A stretch of 54,525 bases of DNA. Origin: Candidatus Limiplasma stercoravium (GTDB lineage: Bacteria > Bacillota > Clostridia > Christensenellales > Aristaeellaceae). Positions within the stretch are counted from its first letter, which is position 1. Each line of letters opens with the position of its first letter. Location: assembly GCA_018715175.1 (NCBI GenBank), contig DVME01000083.1:1-54525 (forward strand). Reading direction: 5' to 3'. A program made the translations under genes and the position numbers. Of this stretch, positions 26,352 to 34,759 are shown piece after piece. The notes below the pieces were generated by a model that ran no database searches, was not told where the DNA came from, and saw only the letters and a list, made by a program, of their open reading frames with translations.

Positions 26352-26380
26352 TTTACATTTGCGCTGGGGAATGGTATCAT
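26352..26380 (+). promoter_or_regulatory. promoter of rph-rdgB
   Basis: TTTACA (26352-26357) and TATCAT (26375-26380), 17-base spacer. Confidence 0.6.
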
Positions 26381-26393
26381 GCCAAGGAAGGCA

Positions 26394-26430
26394 GGCAAGG
26401 CGCCGGGCGTTGGCCGGGCGCCGTTTTGCC
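26394..26430 (+). promoter_or_regulatory. leader hairpin before rph-rdgB, attenuator-like
   Basis: GGCAAGGCGCC pairs with GGCGCC-G-TT-TTGCC (outer GGCAA with TTGCC, inner GGCGCC with GGCGCC). Four T run through the right arm. It lies between the promoter and the RBS, so a transcription-attenuation or RNA-stability role is possible. Confidence 0.4.
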
Positions 26431-26458
26431 ATGTACGACGGATAAAGGAGCCGACAGC

Positions 26459-27766
26459 ATGAAGCGCATGGATGGCCGCGCGCCGCATCAGGCGCGCACC
26501 TGTGAAATTCTTCCCGGTTTTGTGGAAACGGCGGACGGAAGCTGCCTCATTCGCGTGGGCAAAACCCGCGTCATCTGCACCGCCAGCGTAGAGGAGGGAG
26601 TGCCGCCCTTCCTGCGCGGCGAAGGGCGCGGCTGGGTGACGGCGGAGTACGCCATGCTGCCTGCGTCCACCGGCCGGCGCAAGCAGCGCGACGGCCTGAA
26701 AAAAGACGGCCGCGGGGTGGAAATTCAGCGGCTGATCGGCCGCTCGCTTCGCCAGGCGGTGGATTTGTCCCTCCTGGGCGAGCGTACCATCACCCTGGAC
26801 TGCGACGTTTTGCAGGCCGACGGCGGCACCCGCACGGCTTCCATCACGGGCGCGTATGTGGCGTTGGCGTTGGCGGTGGACAAGCTAATGCGTCAGGGTT
26901 TGCTGTTGCAAAATCCCATCGTGTCGCAGGTGGCGGCCATCAGCGCGGGCGTGGTGGACGGCGTACCCATGCTGGACTTGTGCTACGCCGAGGACTCCGC
27001 GGCCCAGGCGGATATGAACTTCGTTCTCAACGAGCGGGGCGGCTTCATCGAATGCCAGGGCACGGGGGAAGGCCGCGCGTTTACGCAGGCGGAATTGCTC
27101 CAGATGACGGACATGGCGCGCTGCGGCGTGCGCGCGCTCATGCGCCGCCAGCGCGAGGCGATTGCCGCGCCCCTGTTGCTGCCGCTGCCAACGGTGGCCG
27201 TGGCGACCGGCAACGCGGACAAGCTGCGGGAATTGTCGAACCTGCTGAGCGGCACGGTCCGGCTCATTTCCATGCGCGACGCCGGCTTTTTGGGGGAAGT
27301 GGAGGAGACGGGCGAGACCTTTGAGGAAAACGCGATTCTGAAGGCGCAGGCCGTTTCGCGCGCCACGGGACTTCCGGCCATCGCGGACGACAGCGGCCTT
27401 TGCGTGGACGCGCTGGGCGGCGAGCCGGGCGTCAGAAGCGCGCGGTATGCGGGCGAACATGGGCGCGACGGCGCCAACAACGCGCTTGTGCTGGAGCGCA
27501 TGCAGGGCGTTTCCGACCGTTCCTGCCGCTTTGTGTGCGCTATGGCGCTGGCGCTTCCCGGCGAACGCACGCGCGTATGCCGGGGCGAATGCCCCGGCAC
27601 GCTGCTTGATTCTCCTCGGGGCGAGGGCGGCTTTGGCTACGATCCGCTGTTTTTGTACGAAAACGGCCAGACCTTTGCGCAGATGAGCGAGCGCAGAAAA
27701 AACGAGGTCAGCCATCGCGCGAGGGCGGTGGAGAAGCTGCGGGAAATGCTCGATGAGCTGCTGTGA
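26459..27766 (+). CDS. rph-rdgB: RNase PH-XTP/dITP pyrophosphatase fusion
   Basis: 435 residues. Residues 1 to about 240 are RNase PH: MDGRAPHQAR, TAEYAMLPASTGRRKQRD, GRGVEIQRLIGRSLRQAVD, LDCDVLQADGGTRTASITGA and GFIECQGTGEGRAFTQ. It trims tRNA 3' ends with phosphate. From about 244 the RdgB domain begins (VAVATGNADKLREL) and continues with EENAILKAQA, IADDSGLCVDALGG, GVRSARYAGEHG and GEGGFGYDPLF; it hydrolyses ITP, dITP and XTP. Both halves look complete, with no extra residues between them. AAAGGAG precedes the ATG. The two are separate neighbours in B. subtilis. Confidence 0.95.
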   Translation: MKRMDGRAPHQARTCEILPGFVETADGSCLIRVGKTRVICTASVEEGVPPFLRGEGRGWVTAEYAMLPASTGRRKQRDGLKKDGRGVEIQRLIGRSLRQAVDLSLLGERTITLDCDVLQADGGTRTASITGAYVALALAVDKLMRQGLLLQNPIVSQVAAISAGVVDGVPMLDLCYAEDSAAQADMNFVLNERGGFIECQGTGEGRAFTQAELLQMTDMARCGVRALMRRQREAIAAPLLLPLPTVAVATGNADKLRELSNLLSGTVRLISMRDAGFLGEVEETGETFEENAILKAQAVSRATGLPAIADDSGLCVDALGGEPGVRSARYAGEHGRDGANNALVLERMQGVSDRSCRFVCAMALALPGERTRVCRGECPGTLLDSPRGEGGFGYDPLFLYENGQTFAQMSERRKNEVSHRARAVEKLREMLDELL

Positions 27767-27782
27767 TGCGGAGGGTGAGAAC

Positions 27783-28277
27783 ATGAAGCGCGTCATCGCC
27801 CTGGCTGATTCGCATGGCTTGAGCAGTGGTCTGCAACAGGCCGTCGACCTGGCGCTCAAGCGCGGGAAGGTGGACGTCGTGGCGTTTTTGGGCGACGGCC
27901 TGCGGGATTTTCAGGCGCTGGAGCCGGCGCTGACGCGGCGCGGTATTCAATGCATGACCGTGCGGGGGAATAACGATTTCAGCTTTCATGTGCCGTCGGA
28001 GCTGGTGTTTCGTGTGGACGGCGTTGTGTTTTATGCCTGTCATGGACATCAATGGCAGGTAAAATACGGTTTGGAACGTTTGATGTATGCGGCGCGCGAA
28101 CGCGAGGCGCAGGTGGCCTTGTTTGGCCATACGCATCAAAGCGCGCTGGAGGCGGAATATGGCATTTACTTTATCAATCCGGGCGCCGTGTCCTTGCCGC
28201 GCCTCAGCCGTTACGCCTATGCGGAAATCTGCATCCAGGACGGACATATTCGCCCGGCGCTGGTGCCCTGGGACTGA
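27783..28277 (+). CDS. YfcE-type metallophosphoesterase
   Basis: 164 residues. Metal motifs in order: LADSHG, FLGDGLRD, VRGNNDF, ACHGHQWQVKYG and LFGHTHQS, then FINPGAVSLPR. This is the complete set for a small YfcE/MJ0936-like phosphodiesterase. It starts 14 bases after rdgB, as in B. subtilis, where ysnB (the phosphodiesterase homologue) follows rdgB. GGAGG precedes the ATG. The physiological substrate is unknown. Confidence 0.92.
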   Translation: MKRVIALADSHGLSSGLQQAVDLALKRGKVDVVAFLGDGLRDFQALEPALTRRGIQCMTVRGNNDFSFHVPSELVFRVDGVVFYACHGHQWQVKYGLERLMYAAREREAQVALFGHTHQSALEAEYGIYFINPGAVSLPRLSRYAYAEICIQDGHIRPALVPWD

Positions 28278-28312
28278 ATGGAAATCATCGACGAAAGCGA
28301 GAGCGACTACGC

Positions 28313-29464
28313 ATGCCCCAGCCACGCATTTACATGGATAACGCGGCAACCACGGCCCTGCGGCCTGAGGTGGTACAAGCCATGCTGCCCTATTGGACGG
28401 AGCGCATAGGCAATCCCAGCGCCATCCATCGCTTCGGACGCGAGGCACGGCGCGCGGTCGAGGATGCCCGCCGGCAAACCGCGGCCGCGTTGAACGCCGA
28501 CGCGCGGGAAATCTTTTTCACATCCGGCGGCACCGAAAGCGATAACTGGGCCATTCGCGGCGTCTGCGAGGCTTTGCAGGACAAGGGCCGCCACGTGGTG
28601 ACCACCCAAATCGAGCATCCGGCCGTGCTGCAAACCTGCGCCGAGTTGGAACGCTGCGGCTGGCGGATTACCCGCCTGCCGGTGAACGGGGATTGCCTGG
28701 TGGATCCTTCGGACGTGCAAAAGGCCATTCGGGACGATACGGTGCTGATTTCCGTTATGACGGCCAATAACGAAACCGGCGTCCTACAGCCCATCGCTGA
28801 TATCGGGCGCATCGCGCGGGACGCCGGCGTGTGCTTTCACACCGACGCGGTACAGGCCGTGGGCGAGATTCCCGTGGACGTAGAGGCGCTCAACGTGGAT
28901 TTGCTCAGCCTGTCGGGGCATAAGCTGCATGGGCCCAAGGGCGTGGGCGCGCTGTACGTGCGCAAGGGCGTCCGCCTGCGAAACCTGATTTTGGGCGGCG
29001 AGCAGGAGCACGGACGGCGAGCCGGAACGGAAAACGTGCCCGCCATCGTGGGCTTGGGCGTTGCCATGGAATGCGCCGCGCGGGACTGGCCGATCCATAA
29101 CCGGCAGGTGAGCGCCTTGAGCCGCAGGCTCGTCCAAGGCGTGCAATCCGCCTTGCCCGGGGTGAGGCTCAACGGCCATGCGACCCTTCGCCTGCCGGGA
29201 AACGTCAACCTCTCCGCCGAGGGCGTCCAGGGCGAAGCGCTGCTGATGCGCCTGGATTTGGAAGGCGTCGCCGCCTCCAGCGGCTCGGCCTGCGCCAGCG
29301 GAAGCCCGGAGCCTTCGCACGTGCTTTTGGCCATGGGGCTGACGCCCGACGAAGCCCGCGCCAGCCTGCGCCTGAGCCTCTCCGACGAAAACACGCTGGA
29401 GGAGGTTGAGCGCGTCGTTGCGCTCATCGTCTCCATCGTGCAGGATTTGCGCCGCGCTCGCTAA
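28313..29464 (+). CDS. cysteine desulfurase (NifS/IscS family)
   Basis: 383 residues. IYMDNAATTALRPEV at the N-terminus, GNPSAIHRFGREAR, FTSGGTESDNWAI, IEHPAVL, NNETGVLQPI, HTDAVQAVGEIP, and the PLP lysine in LSGHKLHGPKG (Lys204). The catalytic cysteine is in SGSACASGSPEPSHVL. It takes sulfur from cysteine for Fe-S clusters or tRNA thiolation. The start codon follows a weak RBS. Neither iscU nor mnmA is adjacent. Confidence 0.94.
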   Translation: MPQPRIYMDNAATTALRPEVVQAMLPYWTERIGNPSAIHRFGREARRAVEDARRQTAAALNADAREIFFTSGGTESDNWAIRGVCEALQDKGRHVVTTQIEHPAVLQTCAELERCGWRITRLPVNGDCLVDPSDVQKAIRDDTVLISVMTANNETGVLQPIADIGRIARDAGVCFHTDAVQAVGEIPVDVEALNVDLLSLSGHKLHGPKGVGALYVRKGVRLRNLILGGEQEHGRRAGTENVPAIVGLGVAMECAARDWPIHNRQVSALSRRLVQGVQSALPGVRLNGHATLRLPGNVNLSAEGVQGEALLMRLDLEGVAASSGSACASGSPEPSHVLLAMGLTPDEARASLRLSLSDENTLEEVERVVALIVSIVQDLRRAR

Positions 29465-29576
29465 ACCTCTCCATGAGGCGATTTTCCTTTTCTCGCAGGA
29501 GGAAAAACCCATTGGCGCCGAGAAAAATCTCCCTGAAACAGCGCTGCCCGCGCCTGACGCGCGGCCAAGATCACCA

Positions 29577-29606
29577 GGCGCCCGGAGGCGCCGGAAGGAA
29601 GTAACA
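29577..29606 (+). promoter_or_regulatory. hairpin directly before the hflX ribosome binding site
   Basis: GGCGCC-CGGA-GGCGCC (29577-29592) immediately precedes GGAAGG, the RBS of hflX. It could influence translation. I see no clear promoter in the 141-base gap between the cysteine desulfurase and hflX. Confidence 0.3.
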
Positions 29607-31360
29607 TGCCCCAGATTCACGGCAATACCGAGGGCGTCCGCAAAAGCGTGCTGGAGCAGATGTGCGCCATGTACGAAGCGGTCGTTGCACCCGATGACTT
29701 TATGCCGCAGGACTTGCTGGAAAGTCTCTGCGGCTATTGCGCATCCATCAACCGCGAGGTGGCCCTCTACATCACCCGCTACGGCGAAATTGCCGATATC
29801 TTCATCGGCAAGGCCGACAGCATCGACCTGCCGGATTTGCGCCTGCGCCGAAGCGACCGCCGCCTCAGCCTGATCCGCTGCGTTCATACCCACCCGTCCA
29901 GCAGCGGCGAACTGAGCGACGTGGATGTCAGCGCCCTTCTGAGCATGCGCTTTGACGCCATGTGCGCCGTGGGCGTCAGCGCCGACGGCCGGCCCACCAG
30001 CGCCCAATGCGCGTTTTTGGAGCCGGGCGGGGACGGCGTGCGCATGACCGAGCTCATCAGCGCCCGCCGGATCCCCCAGGAGGAATGGATGCGCACCATC
30101 CGCGAGACGGACGAGGCGTATCTGTCCGCCTTGCCCAATACCGCGCCCGCGCGCGAACGCGCGGTATTGGTGGGCATTGAAAGCGAGACCTCCCTGGACG
30201 AGCTGGAGGAGCTGGCGCGAACGGCCGGCGCGGACACGGTGCTGCGCGTGCTGCAAAAGCGCCCCAAGCCGGACACGGCCTATTGCGTGGGCAAGGGCAA
30301 AGCGGAGGAACTTTCGCTGCGCTGTCAGGTTGCCCAGGCGGATGTGGTTATCTTCGACGAGGAACTCACCGGGGTGATGCAAAAGAACCTCGAGGAGCTT
30401 CTGCGGGTAAAGGTCGTCGACCGCACAACGCTGATTTTGGACATTTTTGCCGCGCGCGCCAACACGCGCGAGGGCAAGCTGCAAGTGGAGATCGCGCAGC
30501 TTAACTACCGCAGCCAGCGCCTGCTGGGACAGGGCTTGGTGCTGAGCCGTCTGGCGGGCGGCATCGGCACGCGCGGCCCCGGCGAAAGCAAGCTGGAAGT
30601 CAGCCGCCGCCGCATCCGCGAACGCCTCAACGACCTCACGCGCGAGCTGGAGCAGGTCGAGCGCCAGCGCGGGCTTCGACGGCAAAGCCGCGAGCGCGGC
30701 GGCGTGCCGGTGGTGGCGCTGGTGGGTTATACCAACGCGGGAAAATCGACGCTGTTCAACTTTTTGACCGGCTCGGACGTCTATGTAGAGAACCAGCTTT
30801 TTGCCACGCTGGACAGCGTCAGCCGGCCCGTCACGCTTCCCCGCGGCGCCAAGGCGCTTTTGGTGGACACGGTGGGATTCATTCGCAAGCTGCCCCATGA
30901 GCTGATCAAGGCGTTCCGCGCTACGCTGGAGGAGGCAAAGCTGGCCGACGTGCTCGTCATCGTCTCCGACGGCGCCGACCCAGAGGCCGCTTGTCACAGG
31001 CAGACGGTGCTGGAGGTGCTGGACAGCCTGGGCGCAACCCAGAGCAAGCGAATCGAGGTGACCAACAAGGCGGATTTGCTTTCGCCGGGCGCCGATTCCC
31101 AGGGATTGGCCATCAGCGCGCGCACGGGCGAAAACGTGGACGCGCTTTTGGAGGCCATCGAAAGCGCGCTCAACCAGGACGCGCAGGAGGTGCTTTTGCT
31201 GATTCCCTTTGCCAGCTATGGCCTGCTCAACCGCTTGCGCGGCCTGGGCAGCGTGCTGCAACAGCGTCACGCCGACGACGGCGTTCGGGTGCGCATATGC
31301 CTCAAGACCAAAGACATATCCTTCGCCCTTCGCCAAGGCGCTGTTTTGCTCAAGGAATGA
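29606..31360 (+). CDS. hflX: HflX GTPase with N-terminal JAMM-like domain
   Basis: 584 residues, about 160-180 longer than E. coli or B. subtilis HflX. The C-terminal part is canonical: VGKGKAEELSL, IFDEELTGVMQKNLEE, QLNYRSQRLLG, GGIGTRGPGESKLE, G1 GYTNAGKST (about 373), LVDTVGFIRKLPHELI and VTNKADLL. HflX splits stalled or hibernating ribosomes. The N-terminal extension carries HTHPSSSGELSDVD: His94, His96, Ser104, Asp107, the exact H-x-H-P-x6-S-x2-D spacing of MPN+/JAMM metalloproteases, with a candidate Glu51 upstream (NREVALY). Long HflX forms occur in other Clostridia; whether this domain is catalytic is unknown. Confidence 0.92.
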   Translation: MPQIHGNTEGVRKSVLEQMCAMYEAVVAPDDFMPQDLLESLCGYCASINREVALYITRYGEIADIFIGKADSIDLPDLRLRRSDRRLSLIRCVHTHPSSSGELSDVDVSALLSMRFDAMCAVGVSADGRPTSAQCAFLEPGGDGVRMTELISARRIPQEEWMRTIRETDEAYLSALPNTAPARERAVLVGIESETSLDELEELARTAGADTVLRVLQKRPKPDTAYCVGKGKAEELSLRCQVAQADVVIFDEELTGVMQKNLEELLRVKVVDRTTLILDIFAARANTREGKLQVEIAQLNYRSQRLLGQGLVLSRLAGGIGTRGPGESKLEVSRRRIRERLNDLTRELEQVERQRGLRRQSRERGGVPVVALVGYTNAGKSTLFNFLTGSDVYVENQLFATLDSVSRPVTLPRGAKALLVDTVGFIRKLPHELIKAFRATLEEAKLADVLVIVSDGADPEAACHRQTVLEVLDSLGATQSKRIEVTNKADLLSPGADSQGLAISARTGENVDALLEAIESALNQDAQEVLLLIPFASYGLLNRLRGLGSVLQQRHADDGVRVRICLKTKDISFALRQGAVLLKE

Positions 31361-31370
31361 AAGAAAATAG

Positions 31371-31399
31371 TTGCTAAAGTATTACAAAAATGATACAAT
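31371..31399 (+). promoter_or_regulatory. sigma-A promoter of the vanY-like pair
   Basis: TTGCTA (31371-31376) and TACAAT (31394-31399), 17-base spacer, in an AT-rich gap right after hflX. Confidence 0.75.
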
Positions 31400-31422
31400 G
31401 AACTGAAAGGTCGTGATGTAGC

Positions 31423-32109
31423 TTGCTGCTGGAAAAACTCATTTCCGTGGTGGCGGCTTCCGCCACCCTGCTGGGAGGCAGCATGGATGCCGCCCTGCCC
31501 GATAAAGATATCGACGGTACGCTGTTTTTGATCAACCGGCAAAACGCGGTGAGCGAGCTGTATGTGCCGCCGGTGCGCGAAGTGGTGGCCAACGGCATGA
31601 ACCAAAGCATGCGCGACGACGCGGCCACGGCGCTGGAGGAGATGTTTGAGGCCGCCAAGGAGGATGGGGTGCGCCTTTCCGTGGTCAGCGGATATCGCAG
31701 CTACTCCAAGCAGGCGACCATCTACCAACGCAAGGTAGCCACCACGGGCAGCGAGGAGAAGGCGGACGAGCTGGTGGCCCGGGCAGGCACCAGCGAGCAT
31801 CAGCTGGGCTTGGCGATGGACGTGTCCAAGAACGGCAGCTCCAGCCTCACCGAGCGCTTCGCCGAGACGGAGGAAGGCCAATGGGTGTACCAAAACGCGC
31901 ACCGGTTTGGCTTTATCGTGCGCTACCTTGAGGGCTATGAGGAAATCACCGGCTACAGCTACGAGCCCTGGCATGTGCGCTATGTGGGACGCGAGCACGC
32001 GGCGGCCATTTACGCCTCCCAGGAGCCCATGGAAACCTATATGACCGACTACAAGCTACAGGTTTACGACTTCCTGATTCATCAAGATACAAATGAGGTG
32101 CTCCCATGA
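31423..32109 (+). CDS. VanY-family D,D/L,D-carboxypeptidase
   Basis: 228 residues. All LAS-peptidase motifs are present: SGYRSYSKQ (substrate Arg), SEHQLGLAMDV (zinc His and Asp) and EPWHVRYVG (catalytic Glu, third zinc His). It trims the terminal residue of peptidoglycan stem peptides. The TTG start at 31423 gives a hydrophobic N-terminus (LISVVAASATLLGG) that could be a signal peptide. An internal ATG at 31483 has a nearer GGGAGG but would remove it. The stop overlaps the next start (ATGA). First of three related proteins around parAB. Confidence 0.88.
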   Translation: MLLEKLISVVAASATLLGGSMDAALPDKDIDGTLFLINRQNAVSELYVPPVREVVANGMNQSMRDDAATALEEMFEAAKEDGVRLSVVSGYRSYSKQATIYQRKVATTGSEEKADELVARAGTSEHQLGLAMDVSKNGSSSLTERFAETEEGQWVYQNAHRFGFIVRYLEGYEEITGYSYEPWHVRYVGREHAAAIYASQEPMETYMTDYKLQVYDFLIHQDTNEVLP

Positions 32110-32999
32110 AAAAGCTGACGTGCGGTATTCTGGCGCTTGTCCTCTGCCTTTGCATCTCCGCGGCGCTGGCCCAGGAGGAAATCAGCGTGCCGGAGGTGGC
32201 GTGGACCTTTGAAGTCTCCTTGACAACGCTGAATTCCAGCGCGCTTCAGCTGGTCAACAACGACAACCTTCTGGACGCGGACTACGAGCCGGAAAACCTG
32301 GTCAAGGTCACCGACGTCAAGCGCGCTAACGCCACCGCCGTCTATATGGACGAGACGGCGGCCGAGGCCCTGGTGGATATGTTCAACGCCGCCAAACAGA
32401 TTACGAGCTACACCTATACCACGGAAAGCGGAAATCAGGAAGAGGCAACCTTTGAGGAAGGCATGACCCTTTACCTCAAGAGCGGCTACCTCAGCTACGG
32501 CACGCAGGCCACCGCCTACGCCAACTACTTGGCGCGCAACAATAACGTCGATAACGGCGAGGTGGCCAAGCCGGGCGCCAGCGAGCACCAGACCGGCCTT
32601 TGCGCGGATATCCTCAACGCCGACTACGCCGCCCGCGCCACCATGACCCAGGACTTCCAATGGACGCCCGAAGCCCAATGGATGAAGGAAAACTGCACGC
32701 AGTTCGGCTTTATCCTGCGCTACGGCGAGAACGCCCCGGCTTCGATGGGCGCCAGCTTTGAGCCGTGGCATTTCCGCTATGTAGGCCGGGATGCCGCATG
32801 GTACATTACCGACAAAGGCATCACCCTGGAACAGTTCAACAGCGAAGCGCTGTTCGCCATCGCGCAGTTTGAGGGCGCCGGCGGCAATGTCGACGAGCAG
32901 ATTGCCTACGAATTCGCCAAGCAGAGCGCGCCGCCGATGAGCTACGTTCTGGACGAGTACGGCGAGGACGGGGATGCCGAGGTCTCGTTGGTGTTCTAA
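32106..32999 (+). CDS. secreted VanY-like carboxypeptidase, altered substrate motif
   Basis: 297 residues with a clear signal peptide (MKKLTCGILALVLCLCISAALAQ). Zinc motifs are kept: SEHQTGLCADI and EPWHFRYVG. The usual SGYRSY is SGYLSY, so the Arg that binds the substrate carboxylate is Leu. A YVLDEYGEDGDAEV acidic C-terminus follows. Starts inside the stop codon of the preceding peptidase gene, so the pair is translationally coupled. Likely acts on cell wall outside the membrane, possibly with changed specificity or reduced activity. Confidence 0.85.
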   Translation: MKKLTCGILALVLCLCISAALAQEEISVPEVAWTFEVSLTTLNSSALQLVNNDNLLDADYEPENLVKVTDVKRANATAVYMDETAAEALVDMFNAAKQITSYTYTTESGNQEEATFEEGMTLYLKSGYLSYGTQATAYANYLARNNNVDNGEVAKPGASEHQTGLCADILNADYAARATMTQDFQWTPEAQWMKENCTQFGFILRYGENAPASMGASFEPWHFRYVGRDAAWYITDKGITLEQFNSEALFAIAQFEGAGGNVDEQIAYEFAKQSAPPMSYVLDEYGEDGDAEVSLVF

Positions 33000-33006
33000 G
33001 ATACGC

Positions 33007-33035
33007 TTTACTTTTGCGCTTCAAACAGGTACAAT
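33007..33035 (+). promoter_or_regulatory. promoter of parAB
   Basis: TTTACT (33007-33012) and TACAAT (33030-33035), 17-base spacer, 48 bases before parA. Confidence 0.65.
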
Positions 33036-33083
33036 GGTTTCTGTCCGAAGCCGCGCAAAAGGGCAGGATAAGAGGATGAACGG

Positions 33084-33836
33084 ATGGGCAAGACGATCGC
33101 CATAACCAACCAAAAGGGCGGCGTGGGCAAAACCACGACGGCCGTGAACCTTTCCGCATGCCTGGCGGAGGCGGGCAAGCGCGTGCTGCTGGTCGATTTG
33201 GATCCGCAGGGCAACAGCAGCAGCGGCCTGGGCGTTACGCCGGGCGAGCGCTCCATTTACGAAGCGCTCATGGGCCGGGCGGAGCTTGCCGATTGCATTC
33301 GCCCCACCTGCGGCCTGTGGCTTGCCCCGGCGGATATCCGCCTGGCCGGGGCCGAATTGGAACTGGTGGACCTGGAGCGCCGCGAATACCGCTTGCGGCA
33401 GGTACTCATGGGCGTGCAAGATCAGTACGACTTTTTAATGATCGACTGTCCGCCGTCCCTGGGCCTGCTGACGCTCAACGCGCTGACCGCCGCTCAGCGC
33501 GTGCTCATTCCCATCCAGTGCGAGTATTACGCCCTGGAAGGCGTGACCAGCCTGATGAACACCATCACCCGCGTTAAGCGCGTGTTTAACCCCGGCTTGG
33601 ACATCGAGGGCGTGCTGCTGACGATGCTGGACGGACGCACCAACCTGGGATTGCAGGTGGTGGACTCGGTCAAAAAGCATTTCAAGGGCAAGGTGTTTTC
33701 CACCGCCATTCCGCGCAATGTGCGTTTGGGCGAGGCGCCCAGCCACGGAAAGCCCATTCATCAGTATGACCCGCGCAGCATCGGCGCCGAGAGCTACCGG
33801 CAGCTTGCCAGGGAATTTCTCGCACGCAACCGGTAG
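33084..33836 (+). CDS. parA: chromosome-partitioning ATPase ParA/Soj
   Basis: 250 residues. Deviant Walker [14 protein letters not shown] with the signature Lys, [15 protein letters not shown], and [18 protein letters not shown] (Walker B). The [16 protein letters not shown] and [19 protein letters not shown] segments are those of Soj-type ParA. It binds DNA as an ATP dimer and works with ParB in segregation and initiation control. AGAGG precedes the ATG. None of the usual origin neighbours (rnpA, jag, mnmG, rsmG) flank it here. Confidence 0.96.
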   Translation: MGKTIAITNQKGGVGKTTTAVNLSACLAEAGKRVLLVDLDPQGNSSSGLGVTPGERSIYEALMGRAELADCIRPTCGLWLAPADIRLAGAELELVDLERREYRLRQVLMGVQDQYDFLMIDCPPSLGLLTLNALTAAQRVLIPIQCEYYALEGVTSLMNTITRVKRVFNPGLDIEGVLLTMLDGRTNLGLQVVDSVKKHFKGKVFSTAIPRNVRLGEAPSHGKPIHQYDPRSIGAESYRQLAREFLARNR

Positions 33837-33877
33837 GAAGGGTCGATCGTTGTATCAAGCGTAAGGAGTCGGTGTGA

Positions 33878-34723
33878 ATGAAACGCGGGGGACTTGGCAG
33901 GGGCCTGGACGTGCTTTTGCCGCAGGACGACGGGACGTTGGAGACGGTGGTGCGCGAGATCGCCATTGACGATATCGACCCCAACACCGCGCAACCCCGG
34001 CGCCATTTCGATCAGGAAGCGCTGGAGCAGCTGGCGCAGAGCATCCGCGAGGCGGGCGTGCTGTCGCCCATATTGGTGGTGGAGGACGGCATGCGCTACC
34101 GCATCGTCGCCGGCGAACGCCGCTATCGCGCTTGCCGCCTGGCCGGGCTGGAAACCGTGCCCTGCATCGTTCGCAGCCTCACCACCGCCCAGCAGATGGA
34201 AGCCGCCCTCATTGAAAACCTGCAACGTCAGGATCTCAACCCCGTTGAGGAGGCCAACGCCATCCGAAGCCTCATGCAGGAATATGGCTATACCCAGGAG
34301 CAGACCGCCCAAAAGCTGGGCCGCAGCCGGCCGGCCATCGCCAATGCCCTGCGCCTGCTCTCCTTGCCCAAGCCCATTTTGGAGATGGTGATCTCCGGGG
34401 ATCTCAGCGCCGGACACGCGCGCGTGCTGGCCGGATTGGACAGCGAAACGCGGCAGCTGGAATTGGCCCATCAATGCGTATTGCATGCTTATAGCGTGCG
34501 CAAACTGGAAGAGATGGCCAGGCAGACGCCCGCCGCCCAAAAGGACGCGCCGCCGGCCTCTCTCAGCCCCGAGCTGATCGCCCTTCAGGACGCCATGCGC
34601 GAGGCGCTGGGGCTGAGAATCGTCCTGGCAGGCAACGAGAAAAAGGGGCGGATTACGCTTTGTTACAGCAACGCCCAAGAGCTAGAGCATCTCTACGAGG
34701 CGATCGGACGCCTGCTCTCCTAA
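33878..34723 (+). CDS. parB: chromosome-partitioning protein ParB/Spo0J
   Basis: 281 residues. N-terminal GLGRGLDVLL, the CTP-binding segments QPRRHFDQEALEQLAQSI and the GERRYRACRLAG box, ALIENLQRQDLNPVEEA, a helix-turn-helix (TQEQTAQKLGRSRPAIANALRLL) that reads parS, and a C-terminal dimerisation region. It slides on DNA as a CTP-dependent clamp and stimulates ParA. It starts 41 bases after parA with AAGGAG. I found no consensus parS in the window. Confidence 0.95.
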   Translation: MKRGGLGRGLDVLLPQDDGTLETVVREIAIDDIDPNTAQPRRHFDQEALEQLAQSIREAGVLSPILVVEDGMRYRIVAGERRYRACRLAGLETVPCIVRSLTTAQQMEAALIENLQRQDLNPVEEANAIRSLMQEYGYTQEQTAQKLGRSRPAIANALRLLSLPKPILEMVISGDLSAGHARVLAGLDSETRQLELAHQCVLHAYSVRKLEEMARQTPAAQKDAPPASLSPELIALQDAMREALGLRIVLAGNEKKGRITLCYSNAQELEHLYEAIGRLLS

Positions 34724-34759
34724 CGAAGCGCCAAGGGCGCAAAAAAGAGGTGGAACGGT

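Noticed and set aside
28784-31336. 850-codon open frame on the minus strand
   Set aside because: Antisense to the cysteine desulfurase and hflX; shadow composition and no start signal.
31483-31485. Alternative ATG start for the first VanY-like gene
   Set aside because: Although GGGAGG is near, it would delete the hydrophobic N-terminus expected for an exported wall peptidase; kept only as an alternative.
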